Notes under the pieces: model-generated
Told to the model about the DNA's origin: nothing
The model's input: the letters and a program-made list of their open reading frames with translations, nothing else
Databases searched by the model: none
Program-made: the position numbers and the translations under genes
DNA from: Vibrio hyugaensis
Lineage (GTDB): Bacteria; Pseudomonadota; Gammaproteobacteria; Enterobacterales; Vibrionaceae
NCBI RefSeq assembly: GCF_002906655.1
Contig: NZ_CP025794.1
Coordinates: 1,302,001 to 1,366,000, forward strand
DNA length: 64,000 nucleotides
Direction of reading: 5' to 3'
In this document: positions 9,630 to 18,341 of the stretch, in pieces
Layout of the letters: each line of letters opens with the position of its first letter
How positions within the stretch are numbered: the first letter of the stretch is position 1

Positions 9630-10397
9630 ATGTCAGCATTACTCAACTATAAGCAGGAAGGCCAAGGCCAAACGGTTGTTTTGATTCATGGATTGTTTGG
9701 CAGTTTCAGTAATCTAGGTTTACTGGCTCGCGATCTCGTCCAAGATCATTCCGTGATCAGCATTGATCTACGAAATCACGGTCTCTCTTTCCATTCAGAT
9801 ACACACAACTATGAAGTCATGGCGCAAGATGTTGCTGATTTACTTCGCAATATCGACATCGAGCCTGCGTTAGTAATCGGCCACTCTATGGGTGGTAAGG
9901 TTGCAATGAAACTAGCAGATGTCGCTCCTGAATTAATAAAACAGCTGATCGTTTTAGACATGGCACCAGTTGCCTACAACACAAATCGTCACGACAATGT
10001 ATTTCGTGGTCTACAAGCGGTAGTCAAAGAACAACCAAGTAATCGCCAACAAACCATGGATATTCTTGCTCAACACATTGAAATGGACGGCGTAAGACAA
10101 TTTTTGTCGAAGTCGCTGTATAGGAACGGTGACAAAATGGATTGGCGCTTTAATGTCGCAAGCTTATTCAACAATTATGATCAGATTATTGGCTGGCAAG
10201 AAATTGCTACCACAGATATTCCAACTCTGTTTGTTAAAGGTGGTGATTCAGACTATCTAATGCCTGAGCATCAGCCTGCTGTTAAGCGTCAGTTTAACAA
10301 CGCAAAAGCACACATTATCGCCAATACCGGACACTGGTTACATGCAGAGAAACCCGCTGAAGTAATGCGTGTGCTCAGGAAATATATTTCGAGTTAA
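9630..10397 (+). CDS. ybfF: Alpha/beta-hydrolase esterase YbfF
   Basis: A 255-residue cytoplasmic esterase. The fold is indicated by the oxyanion segment VLIHGLFGS, the nucleophile elbow IGHSMGGK and the C-terminal catalytic histidine in TGHWLHAEKP. E. coli YbfF hydrolyses short-chain and palmitoyl-CoA or malonyl-CoA esters; the physiological substrate is uncertain. It heads a short plus-strand run, ybfF - DUF2788 - fldA, and is divergent from seqA, as in E. coli. Confidence 0.93.
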   Translation: MSALLNYKQEGQGQTVVLIHGLFGSFSNLGLLARDLVQDHSVISIDLRNHGLSFHSDTHNYEVMAQDVADLLRNIDIEPALVIGHSMGGKVAMKLADVAPELIKQLIVLDMAPVAYNTNRHDNVFRGLQAVVKEQPSNRQQTMDILAQHIEMDGVRQFLSKSLYRNGDKMDWRFNVASLFNNYDQIIGWQEIATTDIPTLFVKGGDSDYLMPEHQPAVKRQFNNAKAHIIANTGHWLHAEKPAEVMRVLRKYISS

Positions 10398-10509
10398 CAA
10401 ATTCGAAAAACAACGCCAGATTATTGAAATAACCCTTCTTGTTGTGCATTAACTTTACTGTTTAACAGTGGTATAGTGCGCCCAAGAATTTTTGGCATGA
10501 AGGACGACA

Positions 10510-10731
10510 ATGCTATACGACTATATGGACATGCTCGAGTCGATTGGGCTCGATCTGCTTTTTGCTGCTATCTTCTTTTTCATCGGGATGGCAATAAAAG
10601 ATGTGCTAAAACAAGGTAACGTACCTGTTTTTGGTCGTCGTATTGTGTGGTTAGTCCTTTTCCTTGGCTGCGCTGGTTTCATCGCGAAAGGCCTGATTCA
10701 GCTCAGTTGGGAAGGCACAGGGCTTGGTTAA
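10510..10731 (+). CDS. DUF2788 small membrane protein
   Basis: A 73-residue protein with two predicted membrane helices, about residues 14-30 and 47-63, joined by a basic loop (KQGNVPVFGRR). It matches the DUF2788 family commonly found beside fldA. AAGGACGACA precedes the ATG as a ribosome site. The function is unknown. Its position 48 bases before fldA suggests co-expression. Confidence 0.85.
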   Translation: MLYDYMDMLESIGLDLLFAAIFFFIGMAIKDVLKQGNVPVFGRRIVWLVLFLGCAGFIAKGLIQLSWEGTGLG

Positions 10732-10779
10732 GCTCTTCTCCCCATCGCCAGTAACAAACAATGTAAAGGTATAGACTCT

Positions 10780-11313
10780 ATGGCAAGTGTAGGTATCTTC
10801 TTCGGTAGCGACACAGGTAATACTGAAGCCGTTGCAAAGATGATTCAAAAGCAACTAGGTAAACAACTAGTTCACGTTCAAGACATCGCAAAAAGCAGCA
10901 AAGAAGACATTGATAACTTTGATCTTCTTCTTCTAGGTATCCCTACGTGGTACTACGGTGAAGCGCAATGTGATTGGGATGATTTCTTCCCTGAGCTTGA
11001 GCAAGTAGACTTCTCAACAAAGCTAGTCGCTATCTTTGGTTGTGGTGACCAAGAAGATTACGCAGAGTACTTCTGTGATGCGATGGGTACAGTTCGTGAC
11101 ATCGTTGAAGCAAAAGGCGGTACTATCCTTGGCCACACTTCAACTGAAAGTTACGAGTTTGAAGCGTCTAAAGCACTTGTTGAAGGCGACGATAGCCAGT
11201 TTGTTGGCCTATGTATCGACGAAGATCGTCAACCAGAATTGACTGATGAACGTGTCGAAAACTGGGTTAAGCAAATCTATGAAGAGATGTGCCTAGCTGA
11301 GCTTGAAGGCTAA
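10780..11313 (+). CDS. fldA: Flavodoxin I
   Basis: A 177-residue long-chain flavodoxin that carries low-potential electrons to acceptors such as MetH, biotin synthase and radical-SAM enzymes. The FMN phosphate loop is SDTGNTEA (residues 9-16). The isoalloxazine-stacking loops are IPTWYYGEAQCDWDD and FGCGDQEDYAEYF. It lies close to fur, and flavodoxin substitution for ferredoxin under iron shortage is known in other bacteria. A strong terminator follows. Confidence 0.96.
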   Translation: MASVGIFFGSDTGNTEAVAKMIQKQLGKQLVHVQDIAKSSKEDIDNFDLLLLGIPTWYYGEAQCDWDDFFPELEQVDFSTKLVAIFGCGDQEDYAEYFCDAMGTVRDIVEAKGGTILGHTSTESYEFEASKALVEGDDSQFVGLCIDEDRQPELTDERVENWVKQIYEEMCLAELEG

Positions 11314-11327
11314 TACAGCACCTATTG

Positions 11328-11356
11328 AAAAAGACCTCCACCTTGGAGGTCTTTTT
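11328..11356. terminator. Bidirectional terminator, fldA / DUF4442
   Basis: A 13-bp stem (AAAAAGACCTCCA / TGGAGGTCTTTTT) with a 3-base loop and T runs on both strands serves the converging fldA and DUF4442 genes. Confidence 0.9.
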
Positions 11357-11367
11357 GTATCTGTCTA

Positions 11368-11871
11368 TCAAGAAGCTTCCGTTGCGACCTCTTCTTCTCG
11401 ATATTGAGGTTTCTTCCTCACATACAACTTCCGTTGCACTTCCGATACAACGTTACCTTCTTTGTCTTTCACATAGGTAATAAACTCTGGAAAGCACTTT
11501 TCACCGTTACGAGTCATTTGGTAAATGTCAGCTAGCATTCCTTCTGTTACTTCAAACTCGGCAAATAAATCACTCTGTCCCGGTTTGATGAAGTTGATAC
11601 TCGCCTCTTTATCCCACACAAAATACTCTTCCCGTAAAATGCCCATCAACATCAGAGAATAAATTGGGTCCGTAAGCGAGAAGATACTACCGCCATACTG
11701 GGTACGATTTGCGTTTTTATTCCACCAACGGAGCTTCAAACGAACGTTAACCGTTCGAAAGTCTTCAGAAATATGTAAGATTTTGATACCTGAGCCCCAA
11801 AATGGCGGCCAAATATTAAGCGCAAACTTAACAATCCCTGGTTTATAAATCTTGGCAAGTCGCTTATTCAT
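11368..11871 (-). CDS. DUF4442 hot-dog fold protein (thioesterase-like)
   Basis: A 167-residue protein resembling the DUF4442 family, related to PaaI/YiiD-type hot-dog thioesterases. The segment RTQYGGSIFSLTDPIYSLMLM is where such proteins carry the central hot-dog helix (the motif is longer; key residues are Gly-Gly and Asp). WWNKNANRT precedes it. No canonical catalytic assignment can be made from sequence alone. It is convergent with fldA and transcribed away from fur. Confidence 0.75.
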   Translation of the reverse strand: MNKRLAKIYKPGIVKFALNIWPPFWGSGIKILHISEDFRTVNVRLKLRWWNKNANRTQYGGSIFSLTDPIYSLMLMGILREEYFVWDKEASINFIKPGQSDLFAEFEVTEGMLADIYQMTRNGEKCFPEFITYVKDKEGNVVSEVQRKLYVRKKPQYREEEVATEAS

Positions 11872-11987
11872 ACCTATCCATAGCCTTTGCGATGCAATGT
11901 TATAAAAATGTAACTGGTCTGATCTGTAATATAATCGACCTGTTTCTAATTTACAAAAAGAATCTATTAACCCTTTGAAGTTCGTGG

Positions 11988-12016
11988 TTTAATGTTCAGT
12001 ACGCTTCGCCTATAAT
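11988..12016 (+). promoter_or_regulatory. Candidate fur promoter
   Basis: A perfect TATAAT at 12011-12016 has TTTAAT 17 bases upstream as a weak -35. The fur ATG follows 54 bases later. No clear Fur box was recognised by eye. Confidence 0.45.
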
Positions 12017-12070
12017 GGTAGGAATATTGAATTCTGTTAAATCGCTGCAGATGATCCAACGGGAAAGTAT

Positions 12071-12520
12071 ATGTCAGATAATAATCAGGCGCTGAAGGAT
12101 GCGGGCTTAAAAGTAACCCTTCCAAGGCTAAAAATTCTAGAAGTACTTCAGCAGCCAGACTGCCAGCACATCAGTGCTGAAGATTTGTACAAAAAGCTAA
12201 TCGATCTAGGTGAAGAGATTGGTCTAGCAACCGTTTATCGTGTATTAAACCAATTTGATGATGCTGGTATTGTTACTCGCCACCATTTCGAAGGCGGTAA
12301 ATCAGTATTTGAACTGTCAACTCAACATCACCACGATCACTTAGTATGTTTAGACTGTGGTGAAGTAATTGAGTTTTCAGATGACGTGATTGAAGAACGT
12401 CAAAAAGAAATCGCAGCTAAGTACAATGTTACGCTTACTAACCACAGCTTGTACCTATACGGTAAATGTAGCGATGGTTCTTGTAAGACGAATCCTGACG
12501 CGCACAAGCCTGCAAAATAA
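12071..12520 (+). CDS. fur: Ferric uptake regulator
   Basis: A 149-residue iron-responsive repressor. The N-terminal winged helix includes the recognition-helix region GLATVYRVLNQFDDAG. The C-terminal dimerisation domain carries the His cluster STQHHHDHLVCLDCGEV with the structural-zinc CxxC, and a second cysteine pair near CSDGSC. It controls siderophore and iron-uptake genes when Fe2+ is bound. The gene is single and ends at a strong terminator. Confidence 0.97.
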   Translation: MSDNNQALKDAGLKVTLPRLKILEVLQQPDCQHISAEDLYKKLIDLGEEIGLATVYRVLNQFDDAGIVTRHHFEGGKSVFELSTQHHHDHLVCLDCGEVIEFSDDVIEERQKEIAAKYNVTLTNHSLYLYGKCSDGSCKTNPDAHKPAK

Positions 12521-12550
12521 AAAGTAACGCTTTTTATTAATAAAGACTCT

Positions 12551-12578
12551 AAACGTCAGCTTCGGCTGGCGTTTTTTT
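12551..12578 (+). terminator. fur terminator
   Basis: AAACGTCAGC-TTCG-GCTGGCGTTTTTTT forms a 9-10 bp stem with one G-T pair, a UUCG tetraloop and seven T. It lies only about 14 bases before the downstream pilin ATG. Confidence 0.88.
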
Positions 12579-12591
12579 ATGGAGACAAGCG

Positions 12592-13178
12592 ATGAAGAAA
12601 AGGAATTCTTGTGGCTTTACCTTACTCGAACTGATTATTGCAATTGTTATTCTTGGGATACTGGCTGTTGTAGTCGCACCGCGATTCTTAAACCTTCAAG
12701 ACGATGCCTACCAAGCCAAGATGGAAGCCATCGCAGACCAATTTGAAACGGCAGTTAAGTTCACCCAAAGCCAGTGGTTAGTTAACGGGGGACAGCAGCA
12801 GCACAGCAAAATATAGATGGCTATGGTGGCGGAGAACTCGATGTCAATGAATTTGGCTACCCTTTAGGAACAAACAAAGGCAACGCCAGTGGGAATATTG
12901 GTAACCCATACAATATTGGCCAAGGGAACGCAGGATGTATTGCCGTATGGCAAGCTCTATTAGGTGATGAATACTCGCTATCGAATAATCGGAATGCGAA
13001 CGATAGGTTTGATTTTATAACGCGCCGTATCAGAGACAATGACTCCCACCAATCCGTTTGCTATTACACGTATACAAAAAAAGGTTACGAACGAACTCCC
13101 GAAAACTCAAGCTTTGTCATATGGTACGACTCAAAAGCAGGCACGGTAACGACATCAAAGCCCTCTCGTCTACCATAG
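12592..13178 (+). pseudogene. Type IV pilin-like / MSHA-like prepilin, frameshifted at a G run
   Basis: The first frame encodes a basic leader, then GFTLLELIIAIVILGILAV, the prepilin peptidase site and N-terminal helix of type IV pilins, then stops at residue 74. The sequence continues in the +2 frame from about 12789 (NIDGYGGGELDVNEFGYP, then a disulfide-type CIAVW...CYYTYT pair) to a stop at 13176-13178. Adding one G to the five-G run at 12787-12791 restores one frame of about 195 residues, VNGGTAAQQNIDGYGG across the junction. RBS GGAGA precedes the ATG. It may be a genuine mutation, a phase-variable tract or a sequencing error. It resembles orphan MSHA-type minor pilins. Confidence 0.8.
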
Positions 13179-13184
13179 GACATA

Positions 13185-13213
13185 AAAAATGCCAGCAATT
13201 TGCTGGCATTTTT
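13185..13213. terminator. Bidirectional terminator, pilin / glnS
   Basis: A stem AAAAATGCCAGCA / TGCTGGCATTTTT with a 3-base loop lies between the converging pilin pseudogene and glnS, with T runs on both strands. Confidence 0.9.
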
Positions 13214-13231
13214 GTTAGCGAGGTATTGAGA

Positions 13232-14902
13232 TTATTGGTTCTCGATTTTCGCCCAAGTATCACGTAGACCAACCGTACGGTTGAATACTAGGTTATCTGC
13301 TGAAGAATCTTTTGAATCTGCACAGAAGTAACCCATACGCTCAAACTGATAACCTGTTTCCGCTTCTGCCGTTGCTAGGCTTGGCTCAACAAAACCGTTT
13401 AGAACCACTAGTGATTCTGGGTTGATTGTCGCAGCAAAGTCATCCGCAGCCGCTGGATTTGGTACTGTGAACAAACGATCGTACATGCGGATTTCTGCAG
13501 GCAATGCTTTGTCTGCTGATACCCAGTGGATTACGCCTTTCACTTTACGGCCATCTGCCGGGTTCTTACCTAGCGTTTCAGCATCGTAAGTACAGAAGAT
13601 TGTCGTGATGTTGCCTTCCGCGTCTTTCTCGATGCGTTCAGCCTTGATCACGTATGCGCCACGTAGACGTACTTCTTTACCTAGAACAAGGCGCTTGTAC
13701 TTCTTGTTTGCTTCTTCACGGAAATCTTCGCGCTCAATCCAAACTTCACGAGTGAATGGCACTTCACGCTCGCCCATTTCAGGTTTGTTTGGATGGTTAG
13801 CAACCGTCAGAGTTTCTACCGCACCTTCTTCAAAGTTCTCGATAACGATCTTAACTGGATCTAGAACGGCCATCGCACGTGGTGCGTTTTCGTTTAGATC
13901 ATCACGAATACAAGATTCTAGTGAACCGAACTCAATCATGTTCTCTTGTTTCGTTACACCGATACGCTTACAGAACTCACGAATAGATGCAGAAGTGAAA
14001 CCACGGCGACGCAGACCAGATACGGTTGGCATGCGTGGGTCATCCCAACCATCAACCAATTTCTCAGTCACTAGTTGGTTTAGCTTACGCTTAGACATCA
14101 CTGTGTATTCAAGGTTTAGGCGACTGAATTCGTACTGGTGTGGACGGCAATCAATCGTGATGTTGTCTAGAACCCAGTCGTACAGACGGCGGTTATCCAT
14201 GAACTCAAGAGTACAGATAGAGTGCGTAATGCCTTCTAATGCATCAGAGATACAGTGTGTGAAGTCGTACATTGGGTAAATGCACCACTTATCACCAGTC
14301 TGGTGGTGAGTCGCGAAACGTACACGGTAGATAACTGGATCACGCATTACCATGAATGAAGAACCCATGTCGATCTTAGCGCGAAGACACGCTTTACCTT
14401 CTTCGAACTCACCTGCACGCATTTTTTCAAATAGCGCTAGGTTTTCTTCGATTGGGCGATCACGGTATGGGCTTGGTTTACCCGGAGCCGTTAGCGTACC
14501 GCGGTATTCACGAATCTGCTCAGGACTTAGCTCATCAACATACGCTAAGCCTTTATTAATCAATTCAATTGCATATTCGTAAAGCTTGTCGAAGTAGTTT
14601 GATGAGTAACATACTTCACCATCCCACTCGAAGCCCAACCAGTTTACATCTTTCTTGATAGACTCAACGTATTCGATGTCTTCTTTTTCAGGGTTTGTAT
14701 CGTCAAAACGCAAGTTACATTGACCCTGGTAGTCCTGAGCAATACCGAAGTTCAAACAGATAGACTTAGCATGACCGATATGCAGGTAACCGTTCGGCTC
14801 CGGCGGGAATCGAGTATGCACGCTAGTGTGTTTACCATCCGCTAGATCTTTATCAATAATCTGGCGAATAAAGTTTGATGGACGAGCATCAGCTTCACTC
14901 AT
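13232..14902 (-). CDS. glnS: Glutaminyl-tRNA synthetase
   Basis: A 556-residue class I synthetase that charges tRNA-Gln, near the 554 residues of the E. coli enzyme. The HIGH-type motif [12 protein letters not shown] follows RFPPE near residue 33-45, and the KMSKS-type loop is VMSKRKL. The C-terminal two-barrel anticodon-binding region follows. It is transcribed convergently toward the pilin pseudogene. GAGGTGC lies before the ATG. A 12-base palindrome CAACCAAGGTTG at 14951-14962 is in the upstream region. Confidence 0.97.
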   Translation of the reverse strand: MSEADARPSNFIRQIIDKDLADGKHTSVHTRFPPEPNGYLHIGHAKSICLNFGIAQDYQGQCNLRFDDTNPEKEDIEYVESIKKDVNWLGFEWDGEVCYSSNYFDKLYEYAIELINKGLAYVDELSPEQIREYRGTLTAPGKPSPYRDRPIEENLALFEKMRAGEFEEGKACLRAKIDMGSSFMVMRDPVIYRVRFATHHQTGDKWCIYPMYDFTHCISDALEGITHSICTLEFMDNRRLYDWVLDNITIDCRPHQYEFSRLNLEYTVMSKRKLNQLVTEKLVDGWDDPRMPTVSGLRRRGFTSASIREFCKRIGVTKQENMIEFGSLESCIRDDLNENAPRAMAVLDPVKIVIENFEEGAVETLTVANHPNKPEMGEREVPFTREVWIEREDFREEANKKYKRLVLGKEVRLRGAYVIKAERIEKDAEGNITTIFCTYDAETLGKNPADGRKVKGVIHWVSADKALPAEIRMYDRLFTVPNPAAADDFAATINPESLVVLNGFVEPSLATAEAETGYQFERMGYFCADSKDSSADNLVFNRTVGLRDTWAKIENQ

Positions 14903-15086
14903 CTATAGCACCTCAAAAATATTAGTATTGTCAGAGAAAACAGAACTCCACAACCAAGGTTGGATTTGCAGAGTGCATTGTTCCTAATGATCCACAATTC
15001 TTAGCGATTAGACAACAAGAACCGTCGTTAAAAAGGCAATATTTCTCTACTTAGGTGGAAACCAAAGCATATTGAAACGCTTGAAA

Positions 15087-15115
15087 CAAAAAAAGACCTC
15101 CCGAAGGAGGTCTTT
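15087..15115 (-). terminator. nagE terminator
   Basis: On the minus strand AAAGACCTCC-TTCG-GGAGGTCTTT forms a 10-bp stem with a UUCG loop followed by seven T, about 24 bases after the nagE stop. Confidence 0.9.
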
Positions 15116-15138
15116 TATAGAGAGTCTTTAAGATGTTA

Positions 15139-16713
15139 CTAAGGAAGTTTTACATCTGATAGGTCTTCACCTGCACCGATTGCTTTCATTTCACCAGCAA
15201 CGATTTCTGCAAGAGGACCAAGGATAACTTGTAGGTTGTTTTCACCTAGCTTAACCACACCCTTCGCACCAAGTTTCTTAAGAACAGCTTCGTCAGCCAC
15301 TGAGCGGTCTTTAAGAGTAAGGCGTAGACGAGTGATACATGCGTCAATTGAAGTTAGGTTGTCGTGACCACCTAGTGCTTTCAGGTATTGACGAGCTAGG
15401 TCACCTTTTGGTGCATCACCAGCTGGAGCAGCAGATGCATCTTCATCGTCATCTTCACGACCTGGCGATTTCAGGTTGAATGCGCGGATTGCGAAGCTGA
15501 ATGTGAAGAAGTATAGAGCACCGAAGCTTAGACCTAGAGCAAGAAGCACTAGAGGCTTAGTAGCTAGACCGTAGTTCAGTACGAAGTCGATTAGACCCGC
15601 AGAGAAACCAAAGCCATGTAGCGTGCCAAGCATGTTTGCAAGTACTAGAGATAGACCAGTAAACACGGCGTGCATTGCGTATAGAGCAGGAGCAAGGAAC
15701 ACAAACATGAACTCTAGAGGCTCTGTAATACCTGTTAGGAATGAACAGAACGCTACTGAGAATAGTGCGCCACCAACTTGGCTGCGTTTCTCAACTGGTG
15801 CTGCTAGGTACATAGCTAGTGCCGCACCTGGTAGACCGAACATCATTACAGGGAAGAAGCCGTTCATGAATACACCAGCGCTCTTATCGCCGCCGAAGAA
15901 GCGGTGTAGGTCACCAGATTTAAGCGTTTCAGTTACTTCTTTAACTGTTGCTGTGATTTCTGGAGTTACAGAGTTAGCGAATTCGAATGTGTGAGTCTGA
16001 CCAGCAACAAGAGTCTTAGCTAGAGCTGGGTCAACACAAAGCTGTTGTAGAGCAGGAAGTGCTTGACCAGCAGCAGTTGCGCCAGATACTAGAACTTCTT
16101 GACACGTACCCATACCGAACCAGAAGTACGAGTTTAGTACGTGGTGTAGACCTACAGGGATAAGTGCGCGGTTAAGCGTGCCGTAAACGAACTGACCGAT
16201 AGCACCAGAAGTAGAAACTGCGTGCGCTAGCGCGTCAAGACCGCCTTGAATTGTTGGCCATACAACACCAGCAAGAGCACCAGCTACAAGCGAGAATAGA
16301 CCCGCCATGATTGGTACTAGACGTTTGCCAGAGAAGAATGCCAACCACTCAGGAAGACGAGTAGCATGGAAAGCGTTGTAAGAGTGACCAGCGATGATAC
16401 CTGCAATGATACCGCCGAAGAATGACATGTTAACACTTGCATCAATTGTCGCTGCAGTAGCAGTTAGCACGAAGTAAGCAACTGCACCTGCTAGACCAGC
16501 AGCACCTTGACCGTCTTTAGAAAGACCGATCGCGATACCTAGACCGAATAGTAGTGGTAGTTGACTAAAGATTGCATTACCAGCTGATGCCATAAACGCA
16601 ATGTCTAAAAGGTCAGGTTGACCCAAACGTAGTAAAAGCGCTGCAACTGGAAGCGTTGCGATAGGAAGCATAAGAGCTTTACCTAACTTCTGCGCGTATC
16701 CAAGAATATTCAC
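15139..16713 (-). CDS. nagE: PTS N-acetylglucosamine transporter, EIICB
   Basis: A 524-residue inner-membrane permease that imports and phosphorylates N-acetylglucosamine. Residues 1 to about 385 form the hydrophobic EIIC channel of the glucose superfamily. An acidic linker (GREDDDEDASAAPAGD) leads to an EIIB domain whose phosphorylated cysteine is in IDACITRLRLTL. The EIIA domain present at the C-terminus of E. coli NagE (648 residues) is absent, so phosphate must come from a separate EIIA such as Crr. It is divergent from nagAC, an arrangement controlled by NagC in related bacteria. Confidence 0.93.
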   Translation of the reverse strand: MNILGYAQKLGKALMLPIATLPVAALLLRLGQPDLLDIAFMASAGNAIFSQLPLLFGLGIAIGLSKDGQGAAGLAGAVAYFVLTATAATIDASVNMSFFGGIIAGIIAGHSYNAFHATRLPEWLAFFSGKRLVPIMAGLFSLVAGALAGVVWPTIQGGLDALAHAVSTSGAIGQFVYGTLNRALIPVGLHHVLNSYFWFGMGTCQEVLVSGATAAGQALPALQQLCVDPALAKTLVAGQTHTFEFANSVTPEITATVKEVTETLKSGDLHRFFGGDKSAGVFMNGFFPVMMFGLPGAALAMYLAAPVEKRSQVGGALFSVAFCSFLTGITEPLEFMFVFLAPALYAMHAVFTGLSLVLANMLGTLHGFGFSAGLIDFVLNYGLATKPLVLLALGLSFGALYFFTFSFAIRAFNLKSPGREDDDEDASAAPAGDAPKGDLARQYLKALGGHDNLTSIDACITRLRLTLKDRSVADEAVLKKLGAKGVVKLGENNLQVILGPLAEIVAGEMKAIGAGEDLSDVKLP

Positions 16714-16827
16714 CTTAAGTTCCCCCTATAGGATTTTATGTTTTGTCGAATGACTTATTTCAGTCGTTCAATTTAGTCGCTACCAGTTTATGATATTAAT
16801 TTTGCTCCGCAAATTAAAAGCTCATTG

Positions 16828-16847
16828 TTTGTGATCATAATCACCAG
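16828..16847. promoter_or_regulatory. Candidate CRP site upstream of nagE
   Basis: TTTGTGATCATAATCACC matches the CRP consensus TGTGA-N6-TCACA in 9 of 10 core positions. It is 115 bases from the nagE start and fits catabolite control of amino-sugar use. Confidence 0.65.
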
Positions 16848-17096
16848 AAACAGCCCTTTGGGAAGGTTTTTGCTAGCGAGATCATAAAACTTATTTTATT
16901 ATACGAAAAAATGGCGTTTTAGAGATAAGATTCTCGCACTTTATGCAAGACAGAATCAGTGTTATTTTGGTATCTCTACAGATGATTCGCAGTAACTTCG
17001 CTCTGGAAAACAATCATAAAAACTAATTCATTTATTATTTTTCAGTTAGTTACTCTGATAATGACATCGATAAAACGCGACTTGCTGTATGTGACT

Positions 17097-17162
17097 CGTT
17101 ATCTAATTCAGTGATACAAACTAAGTACCAGCATGACTCATGCAGTCACCAGTTAGATAACG
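17097..17162 (+). other. Structured nagA leader (nested inverted repeats)
   Basis: CGTTATCTAA (17097-17106) pairs perfectly with TTAGATAACG (17153-17162). Within it GTGA can pair with TCAC, and GCATGACTCATGC forms a further small palindrome. The element ends 40 bases before the nagA ATG. It could be an operator or a structured 5' leader, and it is not followed by a T run. Confidence 0.5.
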
Positions 17163-17202
17163 GGACAGAAAATGAATTCTCATCTATAAGGACTAGCTGA
17201 CT

Positions 17203-18339
17203 ATGTACGCGCTAAGTAACTGTAAAATCTATACCGGTAGTGATGTTCTTACCGATCATGCGGTCATCATCGACAATGACCAGATTCAATCAGTTGTGCC
17301 AGTAACTCAATTACCAGAAGGTATTGAGATCAAAGATCTGGACGGTGCAAATCTAAGCCCTGGTTTTATTGACCTTCAGCTAAACGGCTGTGGCGGTGTG
17401 ATGCTAAACGACGAAATCACACCTGAAACCATGCAAATCATGCACGAAGCCAACCTAAAGTCGGGTTGTACTAGCTTCCTACCAACTCTTATCACGTCTT
17501 CAGACGAAGACATGCGTGCTTCGATTGCTGCGGCTCGTGAATACCACAACAAATACCAAAACCAATCGTTAGGTCTTCACCTTGAAGGTCCTTACCTTAA
17601 CGTTGCGAAGAAAGGCATCCACAGCGTGGACTTCATCCGCCCTTCTGACGACGGCATGATTGACCTTATTTGTGCGAATGCAGATCTCGTAGCAAAAGTA
17701 ACACTAGCACCAGAGCAAAATGATCCTGAACACATTGCACGTCTTAAAGCGGCAGGTATCGTCGTATCAATCGGCCACACAAATGCGACTTACGCAGAAG
17801 CGCGTGAAGGTTTTGAAGCAGGTATCACCTTTGCTACTCACCTATTCAACGCAATGACGCCAATGGTTGGCCGTGAACCTGGTGTTGTTGGTGCGATTTA
17901 TGACACTCCGGAAGTTTACGCCGGCATCATTGCTGACGGTTTTCACGTAGACTACGCAAACATCCGAATTGCTCATAAAATCAAAGGTGAGAAGCTTGTT
18001 TTGGTGACGGATGCCACAGCTCCAGCAGGTGCTAACATGGATCACTTTATTTTTGTTGGTAAGAAAGTATATTACCGAGATGGTAAATGTGTTGATGAAA
18101 ATGGCACATTAGGCGGCTCAGCTCTGACTATGATAGAAGCAGTTCAGAATACAGTTGAGCACGCAGGCATCGCTTTAGACGAAGCTCTACGAATGGCTAC
18201 ACTGTACCCAGCAACCGCAATCGGTGTTGAGGAACGTCTTGGCCGAGTTCGAAAAGGAATGGTTGCAAACCTGACTATTTTCGATCGTGACTTCAATGTA
18301 AAAGCGACGGTTGTTAACGGACAATACGAGCAAAATTAA
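17203..18339 (+). CDS. nagA: N-acetylglucosamine-6-phosphate deacetylase
   Basis: A 378-residue amidohydrolase converting GlcNAc-6-phosphate to glucosamine-6-phosphate and acetate in the cytoplasm. Visible motifs are [13 protein letters not shown], the metal-ligand glutamate in LHLEGPYLN, histidines in [12 protein letters not shown] and ATHLFNAM, and the catalytic aspartate in [14 protein letters not shown] lies upstream of the ATG. It is followed two bases later by nagC, so the two form an operon. nagB is not in the window. Confidence 0.96.
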   Translation: MYALSNCKIYTGSDVLTDHAVIIDNDQIQSVVPVTQLPEGIEIKDLDGANLSPGFIDLQLNGCGGVMLNDEITPETMQIMHEANLKSGCTSFLPTLITSSDEDMRASIAAAREYHNKYQNQSLGLHLEGPYLNVAKKGIHSVDFIRPSDDGMIDLICANADLVAKVTLAPEQNDPEHIARLKAAGIVVSIGHTNATYAEAREGFEAGITFATHLFNAMTPMVGREPGVVGAIYDTPEVYAGIIADGFHVDYANIRIAHKIKGEKLVLVTDATAPAGANMDHFIFVGKKVYYRDGKCVDENGTLGGSALTMIEAVQNTVEHAGIALDEALRMATLYPATAIGVEERLGRVRKGMVANLTIFDRDFNVKATVVNGQYEQN

Positions 18340-18341
18340 GC

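Larger units (their letters stand above)
16714..17202. promoter_or_regulatory. Divergent nagE / nagA regulatory region
   Basis: This 489-base region holds a good CRP site (16828-16847), AT-rich half-sites resembling NagC boxes (for example TTATTTTATTATACGAAAAA near 16890 and a CTAATTCATTTATTATTTTT stretch near 17025), and a large hairpin at 17097-17162 before nagA. The NagC sites are suggestions by eye. No further coding frame is visible. Confidence 0.55.

Noticed and set aside
13605..14279. A 224-codon plus-strand frame inside glnS
   Set aside because: It is antisense to a complete glutaminyl-tRNA synthetase. Its basic, serine-rich composition is typical of an antisense shadow.
17083..17106. 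A possible second CRP site before nagA (ATGTGACTCGTTATCTAA)
   Set aside because: Only one half-site matches. The other half departs from TCACA at most positions.
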